Origin: Diadema setosum
Lineage: Eukaryota; Echinodermata; Echinoidea; Diadematoida; Diadematidae
DNA: 64,000 nt
Assembly (NCBI GenBank): GCA_033980235.1
Contig: CM067066.1
Coordinates: forward strand, 34,449,180 to 34,513,179
Reading direction: 5' to 3'
The notes under the pieces were generated by a model. It had not been told where the DNA came from. It did no database searches and saw only the letters and a program-made list of their open reading frames with translations. This document shows, piece after piece, positions 61,999 through 64,000 of the stretch (the stretch's first letter is position 1; each line of letters begins with the position of its first letter). The translations under genes and the position numbers were made by a program.

Positions 61999-62960
61999 CA
62001 CACAAAGACAAATTTCCAAAACAGTAATTCGAGAAGCATTAAGTGTTGAGCCACATACAATATGAAATCAGCATTTCTATGCCAGAAATGCTGCATTTAA
62101 TAAAAAATAATGATACCGCATCACAAACAAACATGTACAAAAATTGCATGTTGATCACTTTTGGTAAACACGATGGTAAACACAATAATGATGCTTACTG
62201 ATATCACGAATTGCAATCGAGAACAAACCTCTTTAAAGAAATTGAATTCATTTGATAATCATAGAAACAGCTCCAATGGTTGTGAATTTAATTCTCGTAC
62301 AAGTACTTTAGTGTGACAGAGGGAAAGGAATCTTCGCGCTGGAAGAATGGTCGTTCCTTATGTTCGCCATGTTTACCAGATACATGTACATGTACATGTA
62401 CTTACTTTAGTAGTATTTTTTCATTTTTCTATCATTGTTCTTGCTTGGTCATGAATGGCTGTGGCACATCTCTCCCAGATATCAGCCGTGTCCACAAATC
62501 GGGATGGAAACAAGACGACAGAACACTGCCTCCCGAATAGCAATAATCTTGTGTCCCTCTCACACCTCGCACACCGATGCCTATCTTATTCCCTTCCATG
62601 AACAGACTGTTGACAAGCTGATGAGCCATCTCCACATATATCATGGTCTGGCACATTATAAGAGCATTGCTCCGAGAGACTCTCAGCTGACATGTAGCTT
62701 GCCTCCCAGTGCTTGGTCCTGGTGTACACTAGTTCGCTCTCTGAGTCTCTGTATAGAACTGTCACGAGTCCTGCTCCGCATCCCGCCATGGACTTCTCCA
62801 CGTGTCCCCTTTATGTTCTCAGATCTGCAAACCTCACATGACATGCAGTGTTTCAACTTTCTTTGAAAACTGGCTGACTGTGTATTGTATGTAAGAGTGT
62901 CAAATTGATCCACAAAAATGTATTTGTATAAATTCAGTTTCCCTTTCAGCTTTCCATAGA
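61701..62960. other. Unassigned region with CA repeats and open frames on both strands
   Basis: CA runs lie at 61803-61822 and 61971-61996. From 62430 to 62870 the sequence is richer in GC than its surroundings and open in frames on both strands (up to 143 codons plus, 96 minus), but no family, splice or start signal singles one out. It may be 3'UTR of the PREY homolog or of another gene. Confidence 0.35.
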
Positions 62961-62961
62961 G

Positions 62962-63768
62962 TTTATTTTCCATACCTGTACATGCCCCTTACAATTTCTT
63001 CTCACACTTAGCCTCCCATACATCCCAATTCCTTTTCCCTTCCTTGTGCCTAGTTTGATGATTTTGGACACCTAAATGAGAGTTACACTATGATAACGCT
63101 TGTATTACTGCTGCCATTGTAAGGTACAAATATTACACATGTACATTTCAAAAACTGCTGGGATTTTAGCTGATTTCTCTCTTTAAACTTTGTAACTAAA
63201 TTCAACATGTAAACAAAAAACACATAATACAGTACCGTACCATGTAATATCATCCGGATATGAATATGATTGCTCTACCTGATACCTATGACACTGTATA
63301 CATGTTGAAATACATCTCTCACTTCTTACATGTACGTACAGCTGTAACTTAATTTTGACTTAATGTTTTGACTGTCTATCATTCTAGGGCACTTAATGAT
63401 TAGCAAATCCATTGCCAGGTCTAGTTTGGCTGTCACATTACACACTGACACTCGGGCAAGATATTACATCCACTACATGCACTCAGCTCTAGATCTGTGC
63501 TTCTACTAGTTGGCACGTTCGGTTTTCATTCCAAAACACTTTTTCACATGCACATAATGGGTATGGAATTAGTCAAGCCAAAAAGCAAAACAAAACAATA
63601 CAAAATGGGACCTACAGCCGTCATATCGGTTATAATGGACCAACACATGCATTTTAAAGCTTGGTGAGGTTTGGGCAACTTTCAGACAACATGGTACCCT
63701 CTCTGACCTTCACATAAAAGTCCAATTCCAAGTTGTTACATAGTACATGTACCCATTCTTTTCTTTTT
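62962..63768 (-). other. Probable 3'UTR of the PREY homolog
   Basis: On the minus strand the sequence after the TGA at 63769 is unique and AT-rich. An AATAAA (TTTATT on plus) lies at 62962-62967, about 800 bp downstream. The true end could be further left. Confidence 0.4.
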
Positions 63769-63922
63769 TCAGACCTCAGTCCCTTCTTTAGACTGTGTTC
63801 CTTTCTTGTTGTTGTCTGTGAGTATGCGTCCATCTGTTGGTATCAAATTTGGGATTCCATTCTTGACCGGATAAGCAACATTGATAGCATGGCAGATGAG
63901 TTCGTTGGTGTCAGAGTCATAG
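63769..63922 (-). CDS. Pyurf: PREY (Trm112-like, mitochondrial) homolog, last coding exon
   Basis: The minus-strand acceptor TTTTCATTGTAG precedes 154 nt ending in TGA (phase 2 entry). It encodes YDSDTNELICHAINVAYPV, then KNGIPNLIPTDGRIL and a charged tail to EGTEV. The pattern L-x-Y-[DE]-x-x-TNELI ... AYP-x-x-xGIPN[ML]IP is that of PREY and bacterial UPF0434/Trm112-like zinc-ribbon-type small proteins. PREY is a mitochondrial partner that stabilises methyltransferases for coenzyme Q and complex I assembly. The upstream part with the LxCP segment lies beyond the window. In vertebrates PREY shares an mRNA with PIG-Y. No PIG-Y-like hydrophobic ORF follows here. Confidence 0.8.
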
Positions 63923-63984
63923 CTACAATGAAAAGCAGTCAGAGGAACAAAAAAAAAAAAATAATAAGAACAAGAAAAAGAACT

Positions 63985-64000
63985 ACACTGTAAAAAAAAA
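63985..64000. repeat. Possible start of a TACACTGTAAAAA MITE, cut by the window end
   Basis: TACACTGTAAAAAAAA matches the terminal repeat of the element at 36369-36904. Only the first bases are present. Confidence 0.4.

Noticed and set aside
62435..62866. 143-codon plus-strand frame and overlapping 71-96 codon minus frames
   Set aside because: Start codons are poor, both strands are open, and no motif is recognisable; kept only as an unassigned region.

Overview
This is eukaryotic, AT-rich, repeat-dense metazoan DNA with GT-AG introns. Long (AT)n and (CA)n runs, TTAGGG-type telomere-like repeats, many TTAA-flanked foldback MITEs, a tRNA-type SINE and decayed LINE pieces surround a few small exons. 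The gene content, the MITE style and the recurrent 'taggcct' words suggest an echinoderm, most likely a sea urchin. The species call is inference.

Three genes can be supported. (1) A two-exon plus-strand gene (exons 6489-6645 and 11134-11558, poly(A) signal at 11714) encodes a 193-residue secreted precursor. It has a signal peptide, a two-cysteine segment and a Pro-Arg-Tyr-Gly-Lys-Arg site predicted to yield an Arg-Tyr-amide. I could not place it in a named neuropeptide family. (2) A six-exon plus-strand Pax gene (CDS 35293-56437, 431 residues) has a complete paired domain split over exons 1-3, an octapeptide/eh1-like motif, a basic NLS and a His/Pro-rich C-terminus, but no homeodomain. The start (MTHKGQGG), the [14 protein letters not shown] stretch and the missing homeodomain point to the Pox neuro (PaxA) class. 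All intron phases agree. (3) The right edge holds the last coding exon of a minus-strand PREY (Trm112-like, mitochondrial) homolog (63769-63922).

Region by region: 1-6150 is intergenic with three foldback elements. 6300-11720 is the peptide-precursor gene, whose intron carries a dead LINE and a large AT ladder. 11720-34490 is intergenic repeat-rich DNA with a second copy of the palindromic MITE, another RT scrap and an interstitial telomere-like tract. 34490-57860 is the Pax gene, with introns holding several MITEs, a 1.3-kb hAT-like composite element, a ~310-bp tandem satellite-like block and candidate regulatory islands. 57860-63768 is intergenic and 3'UTR sequence with a foldback, a SINE and a third copy of the palindromic MITE.

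The most notable observations are the unassigned RYamide-type precursor, the complete PaxA/Poxn gene model including its five-codon first exon, an in-frame candidate 54-nt cassette exon in its last intron, and a set of at least four foldback MITE families that share the end TTAAAGGG and appear to use TTAA targets.
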